Part shown: piece after piece, positions 11,116 to 22,735 of the stretch | Layout: every line of letters starts with the position of its first letter | Position numbering within the stretch: the stretch's first letter is position 1 | From: Undaria pinnatifida | Taxonomy: Eukaryota > Sar > Phaeophyceae > Laminariales > Alariaceae | Direction: 5' to 3' | Assembly: GCA_012845835.1 (NCBI GenBank) | Contig: JABAKD010000023.1 | Span: forward strand, 9,961,840-10,025,839 | DNA: 64,000 nt | Program-made: the position numbers and the translations under genes | The notes under the pieces: generated by a model | What the model saw: only the letters and a program-made list of their open reading frames with translations | What the model was told of the DNA's origin: nothing | Databases searched by the model: none

Positions 11116-11629
11116 TATACTCTGGATAGATTGGGTGATATTTATGTTGCACATCCATCTCTGTCCGCCACTCCTGGTACAATATCAACATATATCTGTA
11201 GATATTTCCCGTGGGCAGAAGGAAGGGGGATTTCCACCATTCAATATTTTTTGGCCGCCAAAACTGAAAGGAGCTTATTGTACGCGTGGAGATACATATA
11301 GCGGGATGGAGGAGGTGGCGAGGAAGGGAGGGCTGGAGGGAGGTTAGTTTGAACTCGAAAACCACATCAACGGATTGGATGCGATGCACGGATGGTTCGA
11401 AAGGTCCATAGGTGATATCATCAGTCGTGTATTGTTTATCACGCCGGCAGCTTTTCTTTTAGGTGGGGCGGCGGGGTAGGGGGGGGGGGGGGGTGTTTGT
11501 GAGTGTTTGGACGGGGGGTTGGTGCGGCGGCGGGAAAGGTGTGTGTGTGGGTAACCCATTACGTTTTCTGGCTGTATGTAGTCGTGTGGCCATAGATAGG
11601 CCTTCGTATTCAATTTTAGGTGGGGAGAC
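11116..11629. other. Unassigned
   Basis: No gene is recognised. A G-rich tract with GGTGTG and GGCGG runs lies at about 11,463-11,552. The flanking sequence has no match that I noticed elsewhere in the window. Confidence 0.4.
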
Positions 11630-11935
11630 ATTCAGACCCGTACCCGGAACTTGGAAATGTTCTGTACACGCCCGTGGCACTTTACCCACGTCATGTTTTG
11701 TACACGCTCGGAGCTTCTGTGAATTTTGTACGCCTGCGCCACAAGACGCGGAATTTCTGGAATTTCTCTACGATTCCCGTACCCGTACCCGGAAGCTTTG
11801 TATGTTTTGTTAGATCCCCATAGCTTTACCCGGAACATTTGTGACTTCTGTAAGATTGTGGCACAATACCCGGGGTACGGGTACGCCTTGTTACAATAAT
11901 ACCCAGGGATCTCTGTATTCATTCAGGTTTTATCC
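11630..11935 (+). repeat. Rep-A minisatellite array 3
   Basis: About seven units of the ACCCGTACCCGGAACTT type, ending in ACAATACCCGGGGTACGGGTACGCCTTGTTACAATAATACCC and CTCTGTATTCATTCAGG. The same terminal block closes the arrays at 3.3 and 21.2 kb. Confidence 0.8.
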
Positions 11936-12780
11936 GTAGCCTGCATTGTGCATCATCATGACGTCAAATTTTTTATCAGCCACACAAACCAAACACCGAA
12001 CAGCAGTGCGTGTTACACAACAATAGCACCTGTTATTCATGCTTCTTTTAATTCTAAGGCCTCGTATTATCGAAGAGCACACTTTTCCACCGAAAATATA
12101 GACTTTATATATCCCCCCCCCCCCCCGCCCCCCTCCAAACCCGCTCGCTTTTGATCAAAACCAGGCCCCCCCTTTCCCTTCACAGCTGTCAGATTTTGTC
12201 CCCCTCAGAAACGGGTTTTATAGTTTCCGCGCACAGACTGACTAAAATCATCCTGTTGACCCTGATAGCTACACTGTAGCTGTAAGGGGAGTCGCCGACC
12301 TATATCCTTAATGAGGACACACAACTCGTAATGCGCGCGATCGGAGTATCACACACAGCTTGCAAAGATGAGTTTCGACGAAATCTTCGATCTCACAGCT
12401 GGAGTGTATTTTAATTTTTATAATATATATTTTCGATTTAAATTCGATTCGAAGATGATGGAAACATACTAGTAATTTTCGTCATATCGGGAAAACCCAT
12501 ATTATTGCGAATTGTCATTGCTTTTCTGGTCGGAATAATGCACATATCGCCACTATGATGCCATCGATTCTGCTGAAGTCTCTGTGTTATCCGTATCTTC
12601 GCTTCGTTGCCGCGGCACCTGGCTTATCGATGGCAGAGGTGGGCTTTCGACCGCCATTATCTTCTTTGAGGCACCCAAGCCGGGATACTCCGTGGTATAA
12701 ATCTGTTATTGCAGAACTAACTCAAGACGTGACCGCGGCTGTTGCCCCGGTCGTCACTCGTTGAGGTTACCGATTTAACG
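11936..12780 (+). repeat. Rep-A 3' tail with nested Rep-B insertion
   Basis: Outside 12,110-12,430 this sequence aligns with 3,346-3,762 plus 4,561-4,620. It therefore gives the uninterrupted version of the Rep-A tail across the MITE insertion point. Within it a truncated Rep-B copy is nested (listed separately). Confidence 0.6.
12110..12430 (+). mobile_element. Rep-B arm, truncated, nested in Rep-A
   Basis: The order is a C-homopolymer, then TTTTGATCAAAACCAGGCCCC, GTCAGATTTTGTCCCCCTCAGAAACGG, CTACACTGTAGCTGTAAGGGGAGTCG and GATCTCACAGCTGGAGTGTATTTTAATTTTTATAATATA. This is the terminal 300 bp of the Rep-B arm. It sits within a Rep-A tail, so it was inserted after that Rep-A copy was formed. 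Confidence 0.7.
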
Positions 12781-12814
12781 CGTCGGTGGTGGTTATCGAT
12801 AGCCCTCAAAGGTT

Positions 12815-13182
12815 CGACGGATTGCTTCGGGGACGTTGGCCAGGTGAGAACATGCCATGCAAATTGGATGAAAAATACTCTACACCAGATCGAACTCCAC
12901 CCCCGTTGCCGCGTACTTACCTGGGTATTACCCGTACCCGGAACTTCTGTAAGTTAGGTAGGACAGTCATTCCCGCACCCGGAAGTTCTGTAAGTTCTGT
13001 ACACAAGTGCCACAAATATGCGGGGTACGGGTACAGTATTTTCATACCTGCCCGGAACCTCTGTAAGTTCTGTACACCCGTGCCGCAATACCTAGGACTT
13101 CTGTGGGCTCTGTAACACTTCCGTACCGTACCCGGAGCTTGTTGGAGCCCTGTAAGACGTTTATACCCGTAGTGCGGGTTGT
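12815..13182 (+). repeat. Rep-A leader and minisatellite array 4
   Basis: A non-repetitive leader (CTTCGGGGACGTTGGCCAGGTGAGAACATGCCATGCAAATTGGAT, then CGAACTCCACCC and CTGGGTATTACCCGTACCCGG) precedes about six array units. The same leader occurs inverted at 37,420-37,545. The Rep-A element therefore has a conserved 5' flank as well as a conserved 3' flank. Confidence 0.7.
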
Positions 13183-13184
13183 TT

Positions 13185-14660
13185 TGGTTGTTGTTATTGT
13201 CCTCACATACATGTACTCGCAAAATCAAGTCTGTGGTCACAGGACAGGCTCCAGTCGCTCTGAAGCTGAGGAATACCGCATAAAATAACACCAAGAGACC
13301 AAAAGCGTTGAACGCATATATCACAGCCGACGCAATTCATGCCTCCACCAGAAACAAAAAAATGTGAAATTGAGATTCAGCCTACGGTGTTCCAGGTCCA
13401 TACCGGTGCATATATATGTCGCACTACTTGCGCCTGGCAAAACCGACTACACTGCTCGCCACCCAAGAAAGTCTACCACGTATATCTTGCACATAGTACC
13501 TATCACTACGCATAGGCATGACAGACGTAAATCAGTTCGACAAAAGAAACAAAGCAAAAAAAAAAAGCTATAAGAAAAAAAAAAAAAGACAAGAATGCAA
13601 AAAAAAACGGGAAAGGAATGGAAGGAAAAGAAGAGAGGACAAAAACAAGAAAAGACAAGGCAGAAGAGAAAGCAAAGAAAAGGAAAAAATAAAAAGGCAT
13701 GGACTATAGCAGACCCTAGACACTGACTAAAGACGGCATTACGCTCATAGCGGCTATCAAGTGCATCATGAATGGCACTGGGGATAACGAAACATGGCGA
13801 AGACGTCAGGGCGGTATTACGCTATCTTGTGACGGCTATCGGAAGGCCTACAATTTTCAAGACGGTGATGGCCAGACCCCAGACTTCAGCCTCTTGGGCA
13901 TGGCGCCACTCCCCCCCCCCCCCCCCTTCCCCCCTTCACCCCTGCCCCCTCCCCCCTTCCCCCACCCGCTTGGAGATGCCGACGGTGGATGGCGCTAGCT
14001 TAGCCTTAGCGCGTCGCTCGGCAGCTTTGCGTCTCTCCGTCCCATGCCAATTCCGCATGAACAACTCAGCTCCCTCCTCTTCTCGTCGAAACCATGGGCC
14101 GGCCTTCTGCTCAACCTTTCGCCATCCTTCGAATTGCACTCCAGAGACCGACACATCCTCATTCAGATGAGCCATCCAGCCCTTTTTTTAACCCCCTGAG
14201 TATCCCTTACCCCCAACAAGCTCCATAAATATCACCCTCTGTGGCAGATACCTCCCTCTTATACGTGCTACGAATCCCGCGAACAATATCCTCCGTTTGT
14301 GCACCATCGCCTCGGTGCTCTTGGGGGCTGTCTTGGCACGCGCGTCAGCGTACGATAGAGTGTGGTCATCGCGATTCCGTTTCCGCTATCCGAAGCATCG
14401 GATGAGCATGGAGAGGTGAACCCATCGTACCCTGCCATAGTCATGCTTGTCCGGGCTCCAAGTCATCCTTCCGTAAAGCAGTGTTTCGACCACCTCAGCT
14501 TTCATCCACTGCACCTTTAGCCGTAAGCGCACACCCGGGCGATCATAGATTTTCATCTTGTACCGGATACAGCATGTTGTGTACCCGCCTGGAACTTGTG
14601 TGAGTTCTGTACGCCCGTTCCACAATACGTGGACCTTCGGTAACACTTCCATACCTGTAC
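13185..14660 (-). pseudogene. LINE-type reverse transcriptase 3' end relic, lineage 2, copy A
   Basis: Minus-strand translation gives, in order: KIYDRPGVRLRLKVQ and LKVQWMKAEVVETLLYGR (about 14,500-14,580); RKRNRDDHTLSYADA and HKRRILFAGFVARI (about 14,240-14,390); FMELVGGKGYSGG; and FEGWRKVEQKAGPWFRREEE with a charged end ERRKAAERRAKAKL near 13,990. This is the C-terminal, post-palm part of a non-LTR retrotransposon RT. A stop follows RCFG and another follows YSGG, so it is dead. The 3' untranslated part to 13,185 contains a long polypurine tract (13,548-13,700 on the plus strand) and C-homopolymers at 13,911-13,965. It is paralogous to 16,985-18,180 over about 1 kb. Confidence 0.75.
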
Positions 14661-14760
14661 CCGAAATTTCTGCTGGTTATGTAAGCCTTCCGTGCCCTTA
14701 CCCGGAATCCATGAACCCTACAGAAGATACCGTTGCCTTTATTCATGGCTTCTGAGTAAA
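14560..14760 (+). repeat. Rep-A minisatellite fragment, array 5
   Basis: Four or five degraded units (TACCGGATACAGCATG, CCACAATACGTGG, ACCTGTACCCGAAATTTCTG, CTTACCCGGAATCC) adjoin or overlap the 5' break of the LINE relic. The ACCCGGAATCC end resembles the end of array 2 near 5,405. Confidence 0.6.
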
Positions 14761-14779
14761 TCTTGCAGATTTTACGGTC

Positions 14780-15890
14780 TCCCGCACTAGTTGTTTTTTG
14801 CGTGGAAGCTCATGAAAGTTTCCGTGTAAGAATCCACCGTGGAAGCAATGGAAGCCTTCATGAAAGAATTTATGGAAGATTGAAATCATGAAAGTTATGA
14901 AAGCTTCGATGGAAAAGAAAACGCAATTTTTTCACTCAAGTCATGAAAGCTTCCGCGAAAGCTTCCAAGAAAGTAGTTTCCACGACAGCTTCAACGGAAG
15001 CAATTTTGGAAGTGCTGAAAACGTCCGCGGAAGTGACGTCCACGGAAGCTTCCACGGAAGCTTCGTCGAAAGCTTCCACGAACGATTGGGGGTTAGGGTT
15101 AGGGTTATGTTTAGGTTCCGTGAAAGGTCCCGCGAAAGTTTCCGTGGAAGCAAGTTTACTCCCGCGAAAGCTTCAGTGAACGCAATTTACTTCCACAAAA
15201 GCTTCCGCGAAAGCTTTCGTGAACGCTTCCGTGTAAGATTCCGCAATAAGTTTCGTTGGAGCAAAATTACTATAGTTTGGAAGTTTCGGTAGAAAGCTTC
15301 CACGGAGGTAACGCCCACGAAAGCTTCCACGAACGCTTCCACGAAGGGTGAGGGGTTAGGGTTAAGGTTAGGTATTGGTTGCGTGAAAGCCTCCGTAAAC
15401 TCTTCCGGGGAAGCAAATATACTTCCGCCAAAGCTTCGGTGAAAGCGATATTCTTCCTCGAAAGCTTCCGTAGACGCAACTATACTACCACAGAAGCTTC
15501 CGTGAAAGTCATTTACTTCCATGACAGCGTCCGTAAAAGCCTCCGTGAAAGCTTTCACGGAAGATTCCACGGAAGCTTCCGTGAAAGTAGGTTTCCTCAG
15601 CAAGAGCTTCCCTGGAATCATCCGTAAAAGCTTCAGTGAAGGAAAATTTACTTCCTCGAAAGCTTCAGTGGACGTTTCCGTGGAATAAACTTTTGTGGAA
15701 GCTTTCACAGAGTCTTCCGTGGGAGTATATGCCGTAGAGGTTTCCGTCAAAGCTTTCACGGAGTCCTCCGTGGGAGTAGCTTCTGTGGAAGCTTCACCGA
15801 CAAAATTCTACGGAAACTTCCACGCTTTTATGCCGTGCAAGTTTCCATGGAAGCTTCCACGCTTCCGTGGAAGCATTTTCACCATGAATG
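14780..15890. repeat. GGAAGCTTCC-type palindromic minisatellite region, 1.1 kb
   Basis: Nearly the whole segment is composed of variants of GAAAGCTTCCGTGGAAGC and CTTCCACGGAAG. Because the units are near-palindromic, both strands look alike and both give long serine/alanine/lysine-rich pseudo-ORFs of 130-190 codons. Units of 12-35 bp drift without a fixed period. Two telomere-like GGGTTAGGG runs are embedded at 15,087-15,106 and 15,350-15,374. I regard the open frames as composition artefacts. Confidence 0.75.
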
Positions 15891-16984
15891 CAGAGAGTGC
15901 AGGTAGGCCAGATTCGACGGACAAATAGAATATATTGGTAAAACCTCCGAGAACATACCAGAAAAAGCAAGAGGAACAAAACGAGGCCGCTCGCCCCACT
16001 ACTGGCTGTGCTTTCACCTTACGACAAGGTAAAACAATTTACTACTACTGTAGACTTTGTCCTGGTACGTGTTTTGCTGCACTTGCCATACGACAACCAC
16101 CCCCGGCGTATTGGAAGTATACGTACGCCTATATCGCGTGCTTAACATAGACGTTCCGAAAACGAGACACTGTAAATCACTCACAGGCAAAAAACAAGCG
16201 TACCCAAAAGACAGCGTATGAAAAGGAAGCAAACAAGAATCCGCCGTGTGATCGAGGACTTCGTCGAAACTTCTCTTTGCAGCTGTGTGTGATTGTTCCA
16301 TCGCGCGTGTTGCGTGCCAGACGATAGCGACAAGGATGGATGGAACCGCCTGTCTGAGGGAATGTCGGAAAACGATCTACAAACGTTTGGCGAAATCAAG
16401 CTGCTGGTGGTGTTGCTGCTGCTACTGCTGCTGGTGTCCTGCTGTGCGCCCGCTTCATGCCCCACGTTTAAAGTTGTGGTCCTGCCTACAGACGTGGACG
16501 AATTTTGGCCTTCGTCCCCCGTCGGGCTGGACCCTTGGCCACGGCTGCTACTGCCGTTGGGCTGTTGTTTTGTGCCCCACGGCCCTGTACCGATCGTCGG
16601 TCCCGCACAGTGTGTTGGGTATCTCGATGCGTGAGTTGCTTTGAACTGCTTTATAGATATTCTACGCAGGTTGCCCGCAGGACTTGTACGATGTACTGCA
16701 CAGGGGACGTGGTTTAGGTTTGATGAGTCGTGGTGCCGGGAGGGTGTGAGGGATGGGACGCAGGGGAATCAACTTCGCTTCGAGACAAAACCGGTTCTTC
16801 TTTGAAAATTTCTTATTATTGGCGCTGAGCTATGAGAAGCTCGAGGAGACAAGAAAGGAGGGGTGAGACCATGGGGGTGCGGTGAGGCTCACGGAGTTCG
16901 TTTCCCCAACCATCGCTGCTGTTCTCTTTTCTGGACATTCACCTATGGAACGTACAAGGAACGTTCTGTTAGATATTCCATATT
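15891..16984. other. Unassigned; short Rep-B end and CTG-rich stretch
   Basis: A 75-bp Rep-B terminal fragment (GTGATCGAGGACTTCGTCGAAACTTCTCTTTGCAGCTGTGTG) lies at 16,249-16,320, minus orientation. A CTG-rich microsatellite (GCTGCTGGTGGTGTTGCTGCTGC) lies at about 16,400-16,442, producing Leu/Ser-rich pseudo-ORFs of up to 119 codons. No gene is recognised. Confidence 0.45.
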
Positions 16985-18180
16985 CCTCGTTGTTGTTGAT
17001 CTCACATTATCTTGCGTAATCAAGTCCGTGGTCACAGGACAGGCTCCAGTTGCTCTAGAGATGAGGGATACCCCAGGAATAAACACAACAATCCAAGGTG
17101 GTACACGCATGTATCACATCTGATACAATTCACGCCTCCACCAGGAACATTGGAAAGTGAAATCGGGAGCCAGACTACGATGTGCCAGGTCAATACCGGT
17201 CCATACGTCTTGTTACTCACGCCTGGAAAAACCGACTATACCGATTGCCACCCAAGGAAGACTACCACGTATACACTAAACGTAGTACCTATCTCTACGC
17301 ATATTCACGACAGACGCAAGTAAATTGGATAAAATAAACCAAGAAAAGAGAACAACATAAAAGAAAGGAAAGAAAGACAAGAAATCGAAAGAAAAACGAA
17401 AAAAGGAAAAGAAACAAAAGAAAAGACAACAGAAGCAAGAAAAGACAAGACAAGAAGAGGAAGCAAGGACAGGGGAAGAGGAAAAATATGTCATACTAGC
17501 AGACCTTAGGAACTGACTTACAGCGGCATTGGGATCACAGAGGGTGTCAAGTGCATCATCAATGGTCCAGGGGAAAGAAGGTAACATGGCGAAGAAGTCA
17601 GGGCGGTCCTACGTTATCTTGTGACGGGTATTGGAAGGCCCACAACGTTCAAAACGATGATGGCCAGGCCCAGACTTCAGTCTCTTGGGCATGGCGCCCC
17701 CCCTCCCCCCCCCCCCCCGCCTCCTTCCCCCCTTCCCCTCTCGCCCCCTTCCCCCCTTCCTCCGCCCCCCCCCCCTTCCTCCGTCCCCCCCCTTCCCCAT
17801 GCCACATGCCGCTTAGATAGTCCGACGGTGGATGGCCCTGCCGCAGTTTTGCCCTTCGCTCTTCAGCTTTGCGTCTCTCCGTTTCAAGCCAATTCCGCAT
17901 GAACAACTCGGCTTCTTCCTCCACCATCCGAAGCCATCTGCCAGTCAGTCTTCTGAGCAGCCTTTCGCCACCTTTCGAAATTCTTTCCAGAGACCGACAT
18001 ATCCTCTGGGTGCTTAAGGCGGTTAACTCTATTTCTCTTGTCCAGAGGAGGGACGTTCCTTCACCAAGAACCCTCCTGTGGTGTAAGCTACGATTCTCTG
18101 GGCTACCTTCTCCACTCAGAATATCCCGTCTACGAGAATATTTTCGTGGCCAATAGACCAGTACTCTGGCGCCGGCTATT
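16985..18180 (-). pseudogene. LINE-type reverse transcriptase 3' end relic, lineage 2, copy B
   Basis: The segment is collinear with 13,185-14,170: GGTCACAGGACAGGCTCCAGT, then AATTCACGCCTCCACCAG, CCACGTATA and a polypurine tract, then C-homopolymers at 17,697-17,800, and finally coding remnants. On the minus strand SRRRDILSGEG, ERISKGGERLLRR and EEEAELFMRNWLETERRKAEE correspond to the end of the copy A protein (EEGAELFMRNWHGTERRKAAE). It starts further 3' than copy A, as expected for 5'-truncated LINE insertions. Confidence 0.7.
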
Positions 18181-19455
18181 TTTTCGAATCTATTGCCAGC
18201 TGTACTGACACTCCATTACATAGGGTACAGAACGCCACCACCTTCGCGGTATCCAGGGGTGAAAAGGCCAGTACCCGGATACTCGATACTCGCGAGTTGG
18301 CGGGTACTCGAGCCCAAAATACCCGGCATTTTGCTATTTGTTATTGCACCTGTATGGAGTATTCACAAAGAGAGTTTGTTCTCGCGAGTACACACACGCG
18401 TATTTTTTCTAGTAGGGGTACAAGTGTAGTATGCACTACCTGCGTTATAGCTTCGCGGTGTGTTGTCGTACAGGGATCAGGCAGTTAGCCGTAAGACAGA
18501 ACATTTCTATAGGTACAACCATGTAGTACCACTATGACGACTGGTTCATGGTGACTTGTATGGGAAGCTTGCGAAGCATTTCTGTTGCGACATACTACAA
18601 CAATAGGTATCATTACGTCAAAAACCGCGTGCCAGATAGTATCGCTATTCTGAGGCAACATATTGCAATACCGAGATACAGACCGCAAATACAACACGCA
18701 ACGTCGTGATATGGCCATGCTCACGCGAGAGAGGCGCATTGCTTGCCAATACAGCGGGCAAGGTGACGTGGTCGTCAAGTAATGCCACCGACCGGCAATG
18801 AACACTAAGGGGGGAAGTGTAAATAAGCACACGTTTTAAAGGAACGCTCGATGTTTTATTTCGTTCGGCATGGATAGTAGACATACTTGGATTTTTTTCT
18901 TGAAAGTGCCTGGTTGGTGCAACCCTGGCATGTCCGGGGGTCCCACTTCGACATCGCCTCCGTGCATTACTTGCGCAACGGTCCAATTTTTCTTTGGTTT
19001 CTTGCTCGGCCTTGTTATTTTTGTTCCTGCTCGTTTTGCCAGTTGTTTCTTTACTCTTCAGCTGCTCCCTGCAAATTTGTTTTTTCTGCCAACACGATTT
19101 TGAACTATTTCGCGAGTGTAAGTGTGCCTTTTTGCATTACGTCAAGAGCAGAAGATTGGTCACTTCGGAGCAGCAGCAGCGATCGACGCCCACCGCATGT
19201 TCCACCATGACTCGACAGCACTAACAGCCCGAGCATCAGGCCTGGGCTTGACCTCCACTGGCCCGCAACATGTAAAAGGGGGACACAGAACCTTGCGTAC
19301 AAACCTCGGTAGACCCAAGTACCCCACTCCAAAAGCTACTCAAACTGTAACACTATATTTTTCATTCATAGTGAAATCCACACATGTCATGTCTGTTTTA
19401 TCCCCTTCAATGGGGGATATATACACAGTTTCTGTGCGCAAAACAAGTCTGGACG
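18181..19455. other. Unassigned
   Basis: No gene or repeat I can support. A short stretch at 18,690-18,790 (GCCATGCTCACGCGAG, GCCAATACAGCGGGCAAGGTGACGTGGTCGTC) faintly resembles the fold-back arm near 34,090-34,130. Confidence 0.4.
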
Positions 19456-19612
19456 TCTTAGTATTAGTCTTAGTCTTAGTGTTAGTCTTAGTGTTAGTCT
19501 TAGTGTCATTCTTAGTCTTAGTCTTAGTGGTTAGTGTTAGTGTAAGTGTTAGTCTTAGTCTTAGTGTAAGTGTCAGTCTTAGTGTTAGTGTTAGTGTTAG
19601 AGTTAGTGTTAG
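19456..19612 (+). repeat. TTAGTC/TTAGTG hexamer microsatellite
   Basis: About 25 copies of TTAGTC or TTAGTG in irregular alternation, with a few interruptions. In two frames this gives VLVLVL and SVSVSL strings inside a 201-codon open frame, which is therefore low complexity and not a gene. Confidence 0.85.
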
Positions 19613-19775
19613 TCCTGTTGACCCTATTATTAGCAGGGGAGTCACCGACCTGCATCCTTCGCGAGGGTACACCCCCCCAACACGCGTGATCGAAGTATCA
19701 CACGCAACGTTCAAAGCTGAGTTTTGATGAAATATTTTTTCGGTCGATCTCACAGCTGAATGAAGTGGACTTTTC
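19613..19775 (+). mobile_element. Rep-B terminal fragment, diverged
   Basis: GTTGACCCTATTATTAGCAGGGGAGTCACCGACCTGCATCC, then GATCGAAGTATCACACGCAACG and GATCTCACAGCTGA, match the last 160 bp of the Rep-B arm with about 80% similarity by eye. It directly abuts the hexamer microsatellite. Confidence 0.6.
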
Positions 19776-20789
19776 ATTAAAAAAAATACATGCGCGTGGG
19801 GAAGTAAACGGAGTTAGATACAAGCAAAGTGTTCTATCTGCTGCGTGCTGAACATAGATGTCCAGTAGTATCATATTTGAGTCCTACAAGTTTTATTTAT
19901 GGTACGTGAATATCGTCTCCCTCTAAAAACGTCGAAAACAATTAGGTGTGTACCATACCGCCGTCTCTTTATTATCTAGCATGAAAAACCTATAACGAAC
20001 AGCAAAAATGATACTCCCGAGTATAACCTAACATATATCACGCCCCTCTGGCATAAACAAATTGTGATATCCTGTTATAACATACATGAAGATATAAAAT
20101 AATTTAAGACCGTCCCCTAGAAAAACATCAATAATATAACACGATGGTGTCACCTGAGCTGTAGACAACACTAACCATTTCGGCACACCTACCGCATAAT
20201 CGAAAACCTATGATTTGCTATCTACGAGCTGGTTCCAGCGAGAGCGGGAACGTTTCAGCTTCAAACTTTTGAGCCAATTTGAAAACGAGATAAAACACGG
20301 AATTTGGCAGGGACTGTCGTCCTTCAGAATCGTACGAAAAACTTCATGTTTTAAATTATAAAGTGAAATTTTGGTGATGATGAAGGTATATGTATTATTG
20401 ATACGTTTCTTACACTGCTTTTTTTGTAAATTCTTCCCCAAAAAGTACTGACCGACGAAAAATTCAAAAATAAAGCAGGCCGTTCTCACGGTGGTTCGTC
20501 TTATCGTCAAGAAAAACTCTGCCAAGAATCGTTTTTCAACTCTTACAAGCCTTGTTGGATCTGCAGTAATTTCCGTGAAAACAAAAAAAAGCACAAAGGT
20601 TTTTCAAAGAGCCCAACTCATTGTTCTAGTACTTTGTTTGGCAGGCGTTTAATTCAACAGCCTTGTACGGCTCGCCAAACGAAACACGTGCCATGGACGT
20701 CTTCTACACCTTGCTGAAACGACCATGTCAATATTTCTAGTGTCAAAGTACTCGTAGTATAAACCGATATATAGACTATCTATGCAGGG
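19776..20789. other. Unassigned AT-richer stretch
   Basis: No gene is recognised. The longest open frame (20,208-20,594, minus, 128 codons) is rich in F, K and I with no identifiable domain. I see nothing else in this stretch. Confidence 0.4.
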
Positions 20790-21240
20790 TTGGGTTCTGT
20801 AGGGTATGCAAAACCATACCGCGGTATGTACCCCGGGTATCACCCTACAAAGAACTTGTCGAAGTTCTGTAGGACATTGATACCCGTACCCGGAACCTCT
20901 GGAAGTTCTGCACGACATTCATACCCGTACCCGGAACTTCTGGAAGTTCTACACGCCAGTGCCACAAAAACCCGGGGTGCGGGTATATCTTTTTTTGAAC
21001 GTACCGGGTATGTGAGGTCTGTACGCCCGTGACACAATACCCGGAACTTCTGCGAGTTCTGAAACACTTCCGTACCCGGAATTTCTGTAAGTTTTGTATC
21101 ATCCCCATACCCTGACCCGGAAACCCTGTGACTTCTGTAAGACTATGGCACCATACCCGGGTACGGGTACACTTTTGTCACAATACCCGGGGAACCCATA
21201 TGCATTAATTCAGGTTTAATAACCCAAACAGTGTAGCATG
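20790..21240 (+). repeat. Rep-A minisatellite array 6 with conserved tail
   Basis: About ten units (ACCCGTACCCGGAACTTCTGGAAGTTCT and variants) begin with ACCATACCGCGGTATGTACCCCGGGTATCACCCTACAAAGAACTTG, which mirrors the start of array 2 near 4,935-4,985. They end with the common ACAATACCCGGGGAACCC and TTCAGG tail. Confidence 0.8.
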
Positions 21241-22324
21241 CATTTGAATATGTCACATCTGGTCGTTAGTGAATGCAACCGAACACCGAATATACAGCTG
21301 TAGCAGTACGTATCGTATACTTCAGTATGATAGTACGAGGTATAGTCTACTGTGTAAAGCATTTTTTGCCAGGAAAACCAATGAAAATCGTTTGGTTCAA
21401 TCGTATTACTAGTGGACTAGACTAGACCTATAGTCTAGTCTACTATCAATAGTGGTATTTTTTTTAGAATGCCAGCGTCGACCGGTATATACCGGACAAA
21501 AAAAAAAGTGTAGTCTATACGGTAGCGATCGTATATCACATTTAGTGTCGATTGTATTAGTCTTCTTTGAAGTAAGGGTGGGGAACGTCTTGTATGCCCA
21601 ACAGAACGAAACAGAATCACCCACGTATTAATGTTAATAGTGCGGCCACCACCCACCCACCATCCATCGACCACCCAGTGCACCCACCACCTATCAACCA
21701 CGTACTGACCGACCGACCCACAACAGCAGTACAGCAGCAGTACAGTTGTGCAGGTACGGCAGTACACCGGTTCGCGAGGAGCATGTGGTGTAATTCGGAG
21801 TCTAAACGCGTGGAGGTTTTTCGTGTTTTTTTTATACCCGCCGACACCTCGGGGAGCGAGCGAGCCGTCAAGCAACAAGCACCCACGACCCACTACCCAG
21901 CCACCGACCTACCGAACACAGCAGTACAACAGCAGCACATCATTGAATACCGAACGGCAGTTCAGCAACGCAGCGGCACTGCAGCAGCAAGCAGCACAGC
22001 ACAACTGGAACGCGAGGAGCTGGGTAGGAATTTCCCCTTTCTTGCCATTTTCTGCCTGACCGAGTAAGAGAGCAAGCCCTTGCCATAGACTTTGCACGCC
22101 CCACGCTCGCCGAGTTGGGAACCGTCGGTCGTTGTGTCGCCGGGGACACGGACGAGTTACGTGTGAGGTAGGCGTGGCACGGGCGCGCGATCGCTGGGGG
22201 GCGGGTGCCGATCGGTAAAACGGGTTGTGCGATATGAATATTGTACTGATTCAACGAAGCGGGATGTTTTTAAAGACCTTAAAGCAGACGACGACTAATA
22301 CTATCGACTAAATACCACGACGAC
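21241..22324. other. Unassigned; CAG/CCA-rich simple sequence at 21.64-22.0 kb
   Basis: CCACCCACCCACCATCCATCGACCACC and two clusters of ACAGCAGTACAGCAGCAG (about 21,720-21,760 and 21,918-21,990) give Pro/Thr/Gln-rich open frames up to 157 codons. No domain is visible, and composition alone explains the frames. Confidence 0.4.
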
Positions 22325-22735
22325 GTTAACGTCTCACGAGGTATATATATTAAAAAATGATAATACACTCTAGCTGTGAGATCGAATATTTTGTCGAAAC
22401 TCATCTTAGCAAGCTGTGTGTGATACTCCGATCGCGCGTGTTACGGGTTGTGTGTCCTCATTAGTCTAAGGATATCAATGGATGGGCGACTCCCCTTGCA
22501 ACTACAGTGTAGCTATCAGGGTCAACATGGTGATGTTAGTCAGTCTGTGCGCGGAAAAAATAAAACCCGTTTCTGTGTGGGGGACAAAATGTGACAGCTG
22601 CGGAAAGAATTTAATCCGTTTATCAAGTGAATCCTGTAAGTCGAATAACAGGTGAGGGGAGGACGGAGTTTTGAAGTACGTGGGGGCCTGGTTGTTTTCA
22701 ATGGGCCGCGGGGTTAGGGAAGGAAGGATTTTATA
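22325..22735 (-). mobile_element. Rep-B arm, minus orientation, copy 1 of a tandem pair
   Basis: Starting from CTCTAGCTGTGAGATCGAATATTTTGTCGAAACTCATC, the arm runs through GGCGACTCCCCTTGCAACTACAGTGTAGCTATCAGG and CCGTTTCTGTGTGGGGGACAAAATGTGACAGCTGC to GGGCCTGG. It ends where a second copy begins at 22,736. Confidence 0.65.

Noticed and set aside
15087..15106. True telomere
   Set aside because: Only about three TTAGGG units, interstitial, and repeated again at 15,350 within a minisatellite.
15187..15759. 190-codon minus-strand Ser/Thr/Glu-rich frame
   Set aside because: It lies entirely in the palindromic GGAAGCTTCC minisatellite; equal-looking frames exist on the other strand, so it reflects unit composition.
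16285..16644. Overlapping plus and minus frames of about 95-119 codons
   Set aside because: They are driven by a CTG microsatellite and show Leu/Ser runs without any domain.
19122..19727. 201-codon frame with VLVLVL and SVSVSL
   Set aside because: The middle is the TTAGTC/TTAGTG microsatellite and the end is a Rep-B fragment; not a membrane protein.
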